Both the position numbers and the translations under genes were made by a program. A DNA stretch of 64,000 nucleotides from CALESS01 sp041741455 (GTDB lineage Bacteria > Chloroflexota > Anaerolineae > Anaerolineales > Anaerolineaceae), in contig JBGSJZ010000152.1 in NCBI GenBank assembly GCA_041741455.1, positions 62,001 to 126,000 on the forward strand, read 5' to 3'. Below, piece by piece: positions 49,988 to 58,773 of this stretch (the first letter of the stretch is position 1; every line of letters begins with the position of its first letter). The notes beneath the pieces are model-generated. The model searched no databases. It was not told where the DNA came from and saw only the letters and a program-made list of their open reading frames with translations.

Positions 49988-50392
49988 ATGAATGATCAAA
50001 ATCCGACTAAAGTAATTTACATTGAAGATGACCTGGAAATGATCGATTTGGTGGTGATGATACTTCAACGCCGTGGGTTTTCAGTTCAAGGCGCACATGG
50101 AGGAAGACAAGGTTTGGAAATGGTCCTTGCCGATCCTCCGGACCTAATCCTCTTGGATCTGATGATGCCAGATATCGAAGGCTGGGATGTATATCAACAA
50201 ATTAAAGCCAATGAAACAACCTGTAATATTCCAGTTATCGTAATTACTGCACGAGCTCAACCAATAGACCGTGTATTGGGAATCCATGTGGCCAGAGTTC
50301 AGGAATACATCTGCAAGCCATTTCGGCCTCAGGAATTACTGGATAGCATCGACCGCGTTATGTCCGGGAACAATTCAGAAGAACAGGTGTAG
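49988..50392 (+). CDS. Stand-alone receiver-domain response regulator
   Basis: The 134-residue protein is a single CheY-like receiver: IYIEDDLEMIDL (acidic pocket), LILLDLMMPDIEGWDVY with phosphoacceptor Asp near residue 56, VIVITARAQP (Thr switch) and EYICKPFRPQEL (Lys). There is no output domain, so it works through protein contact or phosphotransfer. No kinase is nearby. It precedes the DUF192 gene by 3 bases. Confidence 0.9.
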   Translation: MNDQNPTKVIYIEDDLEMIDLVVMILQRRGFSVQGAHGGRQGLEMVLADPPDLILLDLMMPDIEGWDVYQQIKANETTCNIPVIVITARAQPIDRVLGIHVARVQEYICKPFRPQELLDSIDRVMSGNNSEEQV

Positions 50393-50395
50393 CCT

Positions 50396-50773
50396 TTGGC
50401 AAACCGCAGAATTCAGATCATAAACACCTCTGCTGCCAACACCCCTTTACTGGATGGGATTTTCTGTCAATCCTTTTTCTGCCGTCTCAAGGGGTTAATG
50501 TTCTGTAGATCCATCAGCGATAATTTCGGTTTACTCCTGGCAGATAGCACAGAAAGCCGGATCAATTCTGCCATCCACATGTTTTTTATGAATTTTGACA
50601 TCGCAGTGATTTGGATGGATCGGAATTTCCAGGTTATTGATGTAAAGATTGCCAAAAAAGGGCATGCTTACTACGCACCAATCCGTGCCGCAAAATATAC
50701 TTTAGAAACTGATGTAAAAAATTTTTCTTATTTCCACGCAAGCGACCAATTAAAGGTAATCTATGTTGATTAA
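50396..50773 (+). CDS. DUF192 family protein
   Basis: The 125-residue product is a DUF192 domain: FFCRLKGLMFCRSI at the N-terminus, then SRINSAIHMFFMNFDIAVIWMD, in which the usual hxMhFMxxPIDVVFLD core is recognisable, and RAAKYTLE. The function is unknown; the fold is known from structural genomics. The start is TTG 50396 with AGGTG about 7 bases upstream, inside the end of the receiver gene. It overlaps the next gene by 11 bases. No signal peptide is evident. Confidence 0.8.
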   Translation: MANRRIQIINTSAANTPLLDGIFCQSFFCRLKGLMFCRSISDNFGLLLADSTESRINSAIHMFFMNFDIAVIWMDRNFQVIDVKIAKKGHAYYAPIRAAKYTLETDVKNFSYFHASDQLKVIYVD

Positions 50774-52148
50774 ACGCCTCGCGATATTATTTCTGTTATT
50801 CTTATTTATTCCGTTTCCAGTCCAAGCACAATCCGTCGAGTACCCGGTATATGTCGTACAATCTGGCGATTCATTGAATGCAATCGCGGTCCTATTTAGT
50901 ACCACGACAGATGAGATCATCAGCCTTAATAACATTCAGGATCCAAATTTTATTTCTGAAGGAACACCTCTTTACATTCCAGGACTGCAGGGGATCTCTG
51001 GAATGTTGATAAAAACCACTATTCCAATCGGTCAAACATACTTTTCGATAGCGAAAGTTAATGCTTTGTCGATGGAACAACTGATCCGAATTAACCGCCT
51101 AACCAGCCCAAACGAAATCTTTTCTGGTGCGACCCTGATTTCTGCTCAACCTTCAGATGATTTACTACTCAGTCCATTTGTTTCGATTCAATCTGGAAAA
51201 ACGTTGCTGGAAACTGCTGCCTTGCACAAGGTTTCAACCTCCTCTCTTCTCAGACAAAACAATATGAAGGGTTCCTGGGATTTGGTTGACAACCAGGTTT
51301 TTTATTCTCAGCAAACTCAAGATGTCCGTAGCACCTTTCCTCAAAATTCTTCGATAAAGGATATCAACATTTCCCCATTACCTCTGATGCAGGGGAAAAC
51401 AATTGTGATTACAGTTAAAACTACCGAGCCTTTATCGTTGACCGGATTATTAAACGGACATTCACTGAACTTCTTTCCAAATGGAGAGAATGAATACATT
51501 GCATTGCAGGGCATCCATCGCCGGGCAGAAATTGGTGTTACAGATTTTTCAATTTCAGCCAATATTGCCAGCAAAGAGATTTTTTCATTTACACAAAACG
51601 CTTTATTGGTGGCCGATTATTTCCCGCGTGACAATATGCTTTATGTAGATCCACGCTTGATGGATCCGGCAATAACAGAACCTGAAGATCAACTTGTGCA
51701 GAATATTACCACTTTGGCAACTCCCATCCATCAATGGGATGGTTATTTTTACAAACCCCTGGATAGTATTGATTGTACGACCTCTGTCTTTGGGAGTACC
51801 CGCGCTTATAATGATAGCGAGTATGTCTATTCACATTCCGGGGCAGATTTTGTTGTTTGCACCAGCAACTTGAACATCTATGCGGTTGCTCCAGGCACGG
51901 TGGTTCATGCAGACTTCCTGGATGTGCGCGGTAACGCTGTCATTATTGATCATGGGTGGGGGGTTTTCAGTGGATATTGGCATCAATCCCAGCTTATGGT
52001 TAAGGTGGGAGATCGTGTAGACGCTGGACAAATCATCGGTCTCGTTGGTACCACCGGGAGAAGCAACGGCGCTCATCTTCACTTAGAAGTATGGGTTGGC
52101 GGAGTCCAGGTTGAACCGATGGATTGGCTAACCAAAATATATCCCTGA
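50763..52148 (+). CDS. Secreted LysM-M23 peptidase
   Basis: The 461-residue protein starts with a Sec signal peptide (LAILFLLFLFIPFPVQA, cleavage about residue 21). LysM repeats follow: YVVQSGDSLNAIAVLFSTT (about 29-75) and two weaker ones. A beta-rich linker leads to a C-terminal M23 domain (about 340-455) with zinc ligands in YSHSGADFV (HxxxD) and HLHLEV, and the companion His in GYWHQSQ. M23 enzymes cut peptidoglycan cross-bridges, and LysM binds the glycan, so a cell-wall or septal hydrolase role is likely. It is translationally coupled with the DUF192 gene. Confidence 0.88.
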   Translation: MLIKRLAILFLLFLFIPFPVQAQSVEYPVYVVQSGDSLNAIAVLFSTTTDEIISLNNIQDPNFISEGTPLYIPGLQGISGMLIKTTIPIGQTYFSIAKVNALSMEQLIRINRLTSPNEIFSGATLISAQPSDDLLLSPFVSIQSGKTLLETAALHKVSTSSLLRQNNMKGSWDLVDNQVFYSQQTQDVRSTFPQNSSIKDINISPLPLMQGKTIVITVKTTEPLSLTGLLNGHSLNFFPNGENEYIALQGIHRRAEIGVTDFSISANIASKEIFSFTQNALLVADYFPRDNMLYVDPRLMDPAITEPEDQLVQNITTLATPIHQWDGYFYKPLDSIDCTTSVFGSTRAYNDSEYVYSHSGADFVVCTSNLNIYAVAPGTVVHADFLDVRGNAVIIDHGWGVFSGYWHQSQLMVKVGDRVDAGQIIGLVGTTGRSNGAHLHLEVWVGGVQVEPMDWLTKIYP

Positions 52149-52170
52149 ATCAACCTTCCCAGATAACCTT

Positions 52171-52179
52171 TGGTATAAT
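52171..52179 (+). promoter_or_regulatory. Extended -10 promoter
   Basis: TGGTATAAT repeats the extended -10 element seen ahead of typA, in a TTTGGTATAATaaa context. It lies about 47 bases before the ATG at 52226. The -35 is weak. Confidence 0.5.
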
Positions 52180-52225
52180 AAATTTAGGTAAGTTTTTTAC
52201 AAAATTGTTTGGAGCAGAATTGTAG

Positions 52226-53806
52226 ATGATGAAAATTTCAAGCCTCTCCATCCGCCCGGATTACTGGTCGGACTTCCAGATTTCTCAAGAAGATATAGAT
52301 TTTATTTACAATTTTCTCCTTGAAATAGAAACACCACAGACCCCAGTAGAACTCGTTCGAGCCTTAGTTCAAAATCGCATCGATCAAGAGAAGAACCTGA
52401 TTACCAATCAGGTAAAATCGGGTGGTTACATCTATCTTCCGAAAGATCAACATCAAATTGGCCAAACACTCAGCTTCCCACTTCGAAATTGGCAAAAGGG
52501 TACAGTTTCTGCTGTTCGTGCTGGTAACAATCCGGAATTAGGTCCATTTAATGTCATCGAAGTTAAATTTCAAGATAATGAATCCTGTAATTTTGCCAGT
52601 TGTTTGGAATCTCACCCTCTAAACCAACCAATATCCATCGATGACAACGACCCCAATTTGAATATTGAATCAGTGATAACAATATTTGGAGAAGGTCTCA
52701 ACACACTGCTCTCAGAAGAACTGGAAAGTAGCCCAGATCTTGTACGCATTGCAGGTCGTTGGTTCCCTCGTGCTCTCTTGGTAGATGTAAACGAAGGTCA
52801 TCTTAATCTTGCCGAAGCCATTCTGGATATGAGCGGTGGCGGACCGATGACAACTGCCAATCTCTTAGAGCAAGTTGATCTTCCAACAGATGTTAATTCT
52901 AAATTGACTGAATTTTCATTCAACCTGGCGCTCCAGGAAGATAGTCGATTTGATGAAGTTGGACCTTCTGGAGAAGTGCTCTGGTTCTTGCGCCGTCTCG
53001 AACCCGCATATGTTCAGAATCCACCGGTCTATCTACGCTTCAACCCTCAACCCATCGATCTCAATTTGATCCAGCCGGTTTTGCAAATGCTGGAAGGCCA
53101 GGTGGATGATGAACTCGAGAGCTCCTCGAAGGCAGCCCGAGATTCCGGTGATGAAATTGCCATAAGCCTGATTTTTCCCCACTGGCGCTCAGGAACGTTG
53201 CCTTTATCCCGGCGTTTAAAACGCTTCTTCCCCAGCGCTTACGAATCGCCCCGTGTTCAATTCACTTTTTTAGATCAAAACACAGGTGAAAAGTTTTCGG
53301 GTTGGGTGGTTCGGTCATTGGGTTATGTCTCAGGCTTAAAAAACTGGTACCAGTCGTCTGGCACGATTCCAGGCAGTCTGATTCATATCAAGCGCAGTAA
53401 AAATCCTGGAGAAGTCTTAATCTGGGTTGATAAACGAAAAAGCCGCGAATGGGTTCGGACGTTACTATTTGGGTCAGATGGCGGAATGGTTTTTGCCATG
53501 CTCAAACAGCAAATTGGAACCACTTTTGATGAACGAATGGCAACATTCATTAGTGATCCTCCTCAATTGGATCAAAATTGGGAAGGAGCTAACCGAAACC
53601 GTCAACCTCTTGAACAAATCATCCAGACTTTGATGGCAGAACTCTCCAAACTCAATCCACAGGGCCATGTTCACGCGCAGGAACTCTATGCAGCTGTAAA
53701 CCTGATCCGACGTTGCCCACCCGCTCCAATCATCGAGGTCTTAGTCACCCATGCATGGGCGTCCTATTTGGGTGATCTTTATTTTCGGCTGAACGAAGAC
53801 GCATAG
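52226..53806 (+). CDS. Protein of unknown function, 526 residues
   Basis: I do not recognise this soluble protein. The N-terminal part (about 1-70) is helical and charged. A stretch around 65-125 (GGYIYLPKDQHQIGQTLSFPLRNWQKGTVSAVR) looks like a small beta barrel, and a similar beta region recurs around 350-400 (TFLDQNTGEKFSGWVVRSLG). The middle contains a possible winged-helix-like segment (about 205-250). No signal peptide or membrane helix. It has its own extended -10 promoter and is followed after 20 bases by another unknown gene, suggesting a two-gene unit. Codon use is like that of its neighbours. Confidence 0.7.
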   Translation: MMKISSLSIRPDYWSDFQISQEDIDFIYNFLLEIETPQTPVELVRALVQNRIDQEKNLITNQVKSGGYIYLPKDQHQIGQTLSFPLRNWQKGTVSAVRAGNNPELGPFNVIEVKFQDNESCNFASCLESHPLNQPISIDDNDPNLNIESVITIFGEGLNTLLSEELESSPDLVRIAGRWFPRALLVDVNEGHLNLAEAILDMSGGGPMTTANLLEQVDLPTDVNSKLTEFSFNLALQEDSRFDEVGPSGEVLWFLRRLEPAYVQNPPVYLRFNPQPIDLNLIQPVLQMLEGQVDDELESSSKAARDSGDEIAISLIFPHWRSGTLPLSRRLKRFFPSAYESPRVQFTFLDQNTGEKFSGWVVRSLGYVSGLKNWYQSSGTIPGSLIHIKRSKNPGEVLIWVDKRKSREWVRTLLFGSDGGMVFAMLKQQIGTTFDERMATFISDPPQLDQNWEGANRNRQPLEQIIQTLMAELSKLNPQGHVHAQELYAAVNLIRRCPPAPIIEVLVTHAWASYLGDLYFRLNEDA

Positions 53807-53826
53807 ATAACCAATAGGAGAATTGA

Positions 53827-54264
53827 ATGAGCGCCCTTCCGATAAAGAAATTCAGCCTGATCCGACCCACCAATCAAACCCCATTTCACGTGGACTTTGA
53901 TTGGTGGAAACAACACGATACCAACTGGCGGGTTTACCTGCATAGCTGTCTTTGTGCTGAACATCAAGCTGCATTTACAAATCTCGAAGAGGGTTATTTA
54001 ATTGATTGGGTTGACGCTGAAACCGCAGAAGTAACCAGTGTGGATGGGCTGGAGCATATATTAATGACCCATTGCTCTCTGCTTTCGGATTTTTTAGATA
54101 TGAACATGCCATTAGTCGATGCGGTCTTTAGGGTATTCGTTGCACATCATAATACCCCCATGAGTTCCCTGGAATTATCAGAATTTACTGGCAAATCTTC
54201 AGATATAATTCTTAGGACTCTGGCAGGTCCACAGATTTATAAAGGGATCCGGCCAATTCATTAA
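53827..54264 (+). CDS. Protein of unknown function, 145 residues
   Basis: A short soluble protein without a recognised family. The N-terminal half has an aromatic-rich segment (FHVDFDWWKQHDTNWRVYLHSCLCAEH) and two Cys in CLC. The C-terminal part (about 75-140) is helical and reads like a small winged helix (MSSLELSEFTGKSSDIILRTLAGPQIYKGIRPI), in which a helix-turn-helix type contact with DNA or RNA is conceivable. AGGAG precedes ATG 53827. It is probably cotranscribed with the 526-residue gene and lies directly upstream of tRNA-Arg. Confidence 0.7.
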   Translation: MSALPIKKFSLIRPTNQTPFHVDFDWWKQHDTNWRVYLHSCLCAEHQAAFTNLEEGYLIDWVDAETAEVTSVDGLEHILMTHCSLLSDFLDMNMPLVDAVFRVFVAHHNTPMSSLELSEFTGKSSDIILRTLAGPQIYKGIRPIH

Positions 54265-54271
54265 ATAATAT

Positions 54272-54344
54272 GCCCCCGTAGCTCAGTGGATAGAGCAGGT
54301 GCCTTCTAAGCACAAGGTCGTGGATTCGAGTCCCACCGGGGGCG
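54272..54344 (+). tRNA. tRNA-Arg (anticodon TCT)
   Basis: A 73-base cloverleaf is complete: acceptor GCCCCCG paired with CGGGGGC (54337-54343), discriminator G, D stem GCTC/GAGC, anticodon loop CTTCTAA with TCT reading AGA/AGG codons, a 5-base variable loop and T loop TTCGAGT. The 3' CCA is not encoded. Two pairs are off: G27/A43 at the top of the anticodon stem and A53/C61 closing the T loop. It follows the small unknown gene by 7 bases. Confidence 0.93.
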
Positions 54345-54446
54345 CTAAACCGACAACAATCCTAATCATCTTTCAAGGCAGATAATTGGGAACCCATATA
54401 GTTTTTCATCATCCTGGCCTGCATCACATGAAATCTGGAGGTTACC

Positions 54447-54836
54447 ATGATTACCCTGAACCATATTCATCGGGTAATCCAACCGCAAGAAGAAGAACGC
54501 TTGTACCTTTCAGCGATCAGCAATTGGCAACTAAGCACCTGCCCAAGCGCATGGCGACCACTGGCAGATATCTTTGAAATTGAAAATTTCATTATTGTTC
54601 GAATGGAAATTGCTGGTATGAAGGAGTCGGATTTTCATATCAACATCTCCGAAAACAAAATCCTCATTACAGGTTGTCGGTTAGATCATTCAGAAAGAAA
54701 AGCCTTTCACCGTATGGAAATTTTCTTTGGTGATTTTCGCGCTGAAATTGAATTGACTGTTCCGTTTCAAACACAAGGTGCAGAAGCATTTTATTCAGAT
54801 GGCTTTTTAGAAATTTCGCTCCCTAAAGGGGTATAA
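54447..54836 (+). CDS. Hsp20/alpha-crystallin small heat-shock protein
   Basis: The 129-residue protein has an alpha-crystallin domain (about residues 36-125): WRPLADIFEIENFIIVRMEIAGMKESDFHI is the start, followed by NKILITG, and the end is DGFLEISLPKG. It lacks the C-terminal I-x-I/V tail that links oligomers, ending soon after the domain. Small Hsps hold unfolded proteins for later refolding. GGAGG precedes ATG 54447. It lies 10 bases upstream of lon, so a chaperone and a protease share one stress-type unit. Confidence 0.88.
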   Translation: MITLNHIHRVIQPQEEERLYLSAISNWQLSTCPSAWRPLADIFEIENFIIVRMEIAGMKESDFHINISENKILITGCRLDHSERKAFHRMEIFFGDFRAEIELTVPFQTQGAEAFYSDGFLEISLPKGV

Positions 54837-54846
54837 ATAAATTTCG

Positions 54847-57459
54847 ATGCCTGCCCAAAAATGGAATGTTGATTTTAGGGAATTAATAGACTGGGCGAAT
54901 GAACTCGGCTATGATATTTCTGATTTTCGAGATTTATTCTTACTGAATGATGTTTTTCCTATAGCTGACTCAACACAGGGGTCGAATATGACATCCGATC
55001 AAAACAGCAATATGGACACCAGTACCTTCCCCACCTTGCTGCCAATTTTACCCTTACGAGGCCTGGTTGTTTTCCCACAGACTGCCGTACCCTTGACGAT
55101 TGGACAACCCCGCTCTATCCGCCTGGTTGATGAAGTTTCTACAAGTGATCAACGCCTGATTGGTCTACTGACCAGCAAGAATCCTGATCTAGAAAACCCG
55201 GATCCAGCAGACCTGTTCACAATCGGAACAATTGGAATGGTCCATCGCCTCTTTAGAGCTCCTGACGGAACCATCCGTTTACTTGTTCAAGGCATGGCAC
55301 GGTTTCGGGTGGACGAATTTGTTCAATCTGATCCTTATTTACGGGCCTCCATCAGCCTGCTTCCCGAAATTGCTGAGTCCGGCATTGAAGTTGAGGCATT
55401 AGCCCGCAATGCTCGCAATCAATTTGAACACATTGGAGAGCTCCTCCCTTCCATTCCAAGAGAATTAATCAGCTCCATTTCCACTGTTCAAGATCCACTC
55501 CAAACTGCATACACTATTGCCAATTTCCAACGGATGGAAATAGAAGAAGCGCAACAAATTCTTGAAATGGATTCGCTGTTGGATAAACTTCATAAAGTTG
55601 TTTCCATTCTTACTCGCGAAACCGAGGTCTTGGAACTTGGGCAAAAAATTCAAAACGAAGCCAGGGAAGAAATTGAAAAGGGCCAAAAGGATTACTTCTT
55701 GCGGGAGCAATTAAAGGCAATCCACCGCGAGCTTGGTGAGAAGGATGACCAAACCGTCGAGGTGGAAGAATTCCGTAAGAAGATCAGCGAAGCTGGGTTA
55801 TCTCCGGAAGCTGAGAAAGTTGCCTTACGCGAATTGGATCGCCTTGCCACCCTCCCGCTTCAATCGGCTGAGTATGGTGTTGTCCGCACCTATCTGGATT
55901 GGTTAGTTTCACTACCTTGGACACTCTCCACATCCGATAATCTAGATATCGCTCACGCTCGGGAAGTTCTTGAGTCAGATCATTTCGGTTTAACCGACAT
56001 CAAGAAAAGGATCTTGGAGTTCCTTTCCGTTCGCCAATTGCGTACCACTCGAAAAGCCGAGATGGATGCAAAACCATCTGAGGATATGATCCGTCATGAA
56101 CGTGAAGGTGTTATTCTCTGCTTTATCGGCCCACCCGGGGTTGGGAAAACAAGCCTGGGTCAATCCATAGCCCGTGCCCTTGGGCGCAAATTTATTCGAA
56201 TATCTCTGGGTGGCACGCGCGACGAGGCGGAAATCCGTGGTCATCGCCGAACCTACATTGGTTCAATGCCCGGGAGGATTCTCCATTCATTGCGCAGGGT
56301 TGAATCCCGCAATCCAGTCTTTATGATGGACGAGATCGATAAACTTGGGTTTGATTTTCACGGTGACCCGGCTTCTGCCCTGCTTGAAGTTTTGGACCCC
56401 GAACAAAATGTTGAATTTCGAGACAATTATCTTGAGGTTGCCTTTGACCTATCCCAGGTGATGTTTATTACAACCGCCAACAGCATTGAAATGATCCCCT
56501 CTCCATTATTGGACCGTATGGAAATTATATTCCTGTCTGGTTACACTGAGGGAGAGAAGATCCAAATTGCGACGCGCTACTTGATTCCTCGGCAACTACG
56601 AGAAAACGGTTTGCAACCACAAGAAGTCGTCTTTTCAATCGAAGCTTTGGAAACGATCATTCGTCATTTCACTCGTGAAAGCGGGGTTCGATCTCTCGAA
56701 CGCCAAATTGGATCAATTTGTCGGAAAGTGGCTGTCTTAATTTCTGAAAACGAGCGGTACAATCCTGAGCTTAAACGGGAAGATATCATTCGATTATTAG
56801 GGCGGGAAAAATACTCTGATTTGGAGGAAATTACCCGCCGAACCTCCATTCCAGGTGTGGCAACTGGCTTGGCGTGGACGCCTTTCGGTGGGGAAATACT
56901 TTTTATTGAAGCCACTCAAATGCCGGGAGGAAAAGGATTTCAAGTTACAGGTTCAATTGGTGCAGTAATGCAAGAATCCGCCAGAGCTGCCCTCTCCTAT
57001 ATTCGTTCTCATGCCTCCCAGTTGGCTCTTCCGTCGGATTTCTTTGACAGCATTGATATCCACCTTCATGTTCCAGCTGGCTCTCAACCAAAAGATGGAC
57101 CATCAGCCGGGATTACAATAATCACAGCCTTGGTTTCGTTAATTAGCAATCGACCAGTCAAGCCAAATATTGGCATGACTGGTGAAATCACATTACGAGG
57201 CCTGGTTTTACCAATCGGTGGCGTAAAAGAAAAAGTTCTGGCAGCTCACCGGGCAGGGTTGACAACCATTATCCTCCCTCGACGCAACGAACCGGATTTG
57301 GAGGAATTGCCAGAGGAAGTTAAGAAAACAATTCAATTTAGGCTGGTGGAAACGGTTGATGAAGTGCTGGATTTCGTTTTTGACACTCTGCCATCTGCTC
57401 CTAAAAAGCAGAAACGTAAAAAAAATCCAAATATTTCAGGGGGAGATAACCTGTCATGA
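54847..57459 (+). CDS. lon: ATP-dependent Lon protease
   Basis: The 870-residue protein has all Lon parts: the N-terminal LON substrate domain (about residues 58-260, starting LPILPLRGLVVFP), a coiled coil, an AAA+ module with Walker A GPPGVGKTSLG (about 427) and Walker B VFMMDEIDKLG, and the protease domain with the catalytic Ser in KDGPSAG (about 751) and Lys in GVKEKVLAAH (about 794). The first 57 residues precede the LON domain and are unusual; ATG 54847 has no good ribosome site, and ATG 54988 would give a standard Lon start. It overlaps the following receiver gene by 4 bases. Confidence 0.95.
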   Translation: MPAQKWNVDFRELIDWANELGYDISDFRDLFLLNDVFPIADSTQGSNMTSDQNSNMDTSTFPTLLPILPLRGLVVFPQTAVPLTIGQPRSIRLVDEVSTSDQRLIGLLTSKNPDLENPDPADLFTIGTIGMVHRLFRAPDGTIRLLVQGMARFRVDEFVQSDPYLRASISLLPEIAESGIEVEALARNARNQFEHIGELLPSIPRELISSISTVQDPLQTAYTIANFQRMEIEEAQQILEMDSLLDKLHKVVSILTRETEVLELGQKIQNEAREEIEKGQKDYFLREQLKAIHRELGEKDDQTVEVEEFRKKISEAGLSPEAEKVALRELDRLATLPLQSAEYGVVRTYLDWLVSLPWTLSTSDNLDIAHAREVLESDHFGLTDIKKRILEFLSVRQLRTTRKAEMDAKPSEDMIRHEREGVILCFIGPPGVGKTSLGQSIARALGRKFIRISLGGTRDEAEIRGHRRTYIGSMPGRILHSLRRVESRNPVFMMDEIDKLGFDFHGDPASALLEVLDPEQNVEFRDNYLEVAFDLSQVMFITTANSIEMIPSPLLDRMEIIFLSGYTEGEKIQIATRYLIPRQLRENGLQPQEVVFSIEALETIIRHFTRESGVRSLERQIGSICRKVAVLISENERYNPELKREDIIRLLGREKYSDLEEITRRTSIPGVATGLAWTPFGGEILFIEATQMPGGKGFQVTGSIGAVMQESARAALSYIRSHASQLALPSDFFDSIDIHLHVPAGSQPKDGPSAGITIITALVSLISNRPVKPNIGMTGEITLRGLVLPIGGVKEKVLAAHRAGLTTIILPRRNEPDLEELPEEVKKTIQFRLVETVDEVLDFVFDTLPSAPKKQKRKKNPNISGGDNLS

Positions 57460-57830
57460 AAAAAGTAATGATCATAGAAGACGATTTAACCACGCAGTCC
57501 CTTCTTTCCACTTTGCTTGGTTTTGAGGGTTATGAAATTTTCCTTCCCAACCAAGTTTCTGAAGAAAGCATTTTAGATGATATTGTAAGGCTTCATCCAG
57601 ATTTGCTACTAATGGATGTGCATTTACGAAAAGTAAACGGCTTGTCGATCTTAAAGATTGTTCGCCAGTCGTCTGATATGAATACTTTAAAAGTGGTCAT
57701 CACATCAGGTGAAGATTATTCGTTTGAATGCAAAAAGTTTGGCGCAAATGGATTTTTAATGAAGCCTTACATGCCTGATGATTTGACCCAAATGATTAGT
57801 CGCTTACTCGGTTTAAACTCCACACCATGA
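57456..57830 (+). CDS. Stand-alone receiver-domain response regulator
   Basis: A 124-residue CheY-like protein: VMIIEDDLTTQSLL (acidic pocket), LLLMDVHLRKVNGLS with phosphoacceptor Asp about residue 54, VVITSGED and GFLMKPYMPDDL (Lys). No output domain. It overlaps lon (4 bases) and the GNAT gene (4 bases), so it is translated together with both. No sensor kinase is near. Confidence 0.9.
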   Translation: MKKVMIIEDDLTTQSLLSTLLGFEGYEIFLPNQVSEESILDDIVRLHPDLLLMDVHLRKVNGLSILKIVRQSSDMNTLKVVITSGEDYSFECKKFGANGFLMKPYMPDDLTQMISRLLGLNSTP

Positions 57831-58258
57831 TAGACGTCTTACTCCGCATATTTTCATATCCAACAGATTATAACCAGGTACTTCACCTCTGGCAGACAGC
57901 CGGCCAGGGTATTCGAGTTCAACGGTCAGATCAACCGAATGAAATTCTTAAAAAACTTGCGCGTGACCCTGATTTATTTTTGGTTGCATGCAATGAAGGG
58001 AAAATTATCGGAACGGTGATCGCCGGCTTTGATGGACGTAGAGGTATGATTTACCATCTGGTTGTTGCTTCTGAGTTCAGGAACCAAGGTATTGCATCCA
58101 AGCTGATGGATGAGGTTGAAAAGAAGTTGGTCTTAAAAGGGTGCATTCGTTGTTATTTGTTTGTTACACCTGATAATTCAGCAGCAATGGAATTCTATGA
58201 AAAACACGGTTGGGAGAAGATGAAAATCCTTCCTTTTGCTAAGGATTTAGTTGAATGA
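57827..58258 (+). CDS. GNAT-family N-acetyltransferase
   Basis: The 143-residue protein is a single GNAT domain. The acetyl-CoA site is seen in YHLVVASEFRNQGIASKLMDEVEKKL, with the Q/RxxGxG/A form RNQGIA (about residues 85-90), and the C-terminal TPDNSAAMEFYEKHGWEK is typical of YpeA/RimI-like members. Substrate unknown: amino-terminal peptides, small amines or antibiotics are all possible. It is coupled by 4-base overlaps to the receiver gene before and mogA after. Confidence 0.88.
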   Translation: MIDVLLRIFSYPTDYNQVLHLWQTAGQGIRVQRSDQPNEILKKLARDPDLFLVACNEGKIIGTVIAGFDGRRGMIYHLVVASEFRNQGIASKLMDEVEKKLVLKGCIRCYLFVTPDNSAAMEFYEKHGWEKMKILPFAKDLVE

Positions 58259-58758
58259 TCAGGTCAGCCATTCTTACCGTCTCAGATCGCTCATTCAAAA
58301 ACATACGTCCCGATCTCTCTGGACCGGCTTTAAGGGATCATCTCCAGGATCTTCAATGGAGCATCCTCTTTATGAAAATTGTGCCAGATGAATTGGACCA
58401 AATCATCAGCCAATTAATTGCTTGGTCGGATTCTGGTCAAGTCAACCTGATTCTCACAACTGGTGGAACGGGTTTTGCACCACGAGATGTCACTCCAGAG
58501 GCTACTCTCAATGTTATCCATCGGCTAGCCCCGGGCTTGGCAGAAGCGATGAGAGCATTTTCAGCACAATATACGCCTCATGCAATGTTAGCGCGGGGAG
58601 TCTGTGGTATTCGCAATCAGACATTAATTATCAATCTGCCAGGAAGCCCTAAAGCAGCCGTGGAAAACCTTCAGTCAATCCAGGTAGTGTTGCCCCACGC
58701 AATTGAATTATTAACCAATTCTCCATCCAGCGAATCTAACCATCAGATCAATCAATAA
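58255..58758 (+). CDS. mogA: Molybdopterin adenylyltransferase (MogA/MoaB family)
   Basis: The 167-residue enzyme belongs to the MogA/MoaB family that adenylylates molybdopterin before molybdate insertion. It opens SAILTVSDRSFKNIRPDLSG and has the MPT-binding LILTTGGTGFAPRDVTPEAT (about residues 63-82) and LIINLPGSPKAAVENL. It fits the window's large molybdenum hydroxylase cluster, though it is encoded 16 kb away behind lon and a GNAT gene. Its stop is 15 bases from the convergent DUF58 gene. Confidence 0.9.
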   Translation: MIRSAILTVSDRSFKNIRPDLSGPALRDHLQDLQWSILFMKIVPDELDQIISQLIAWSDSGQVNLILTTGGTGFAPRDVTPEATLNVIHRLAPGLAEAMRAFSAQYTPHAMLARGVCGIRNQTLIINLPGSPKAAVENLQSIQVVLPHAIELLTNSPSSESNHQINQ

Positions 58759-58773
58759 AATCATTGGTGAACG

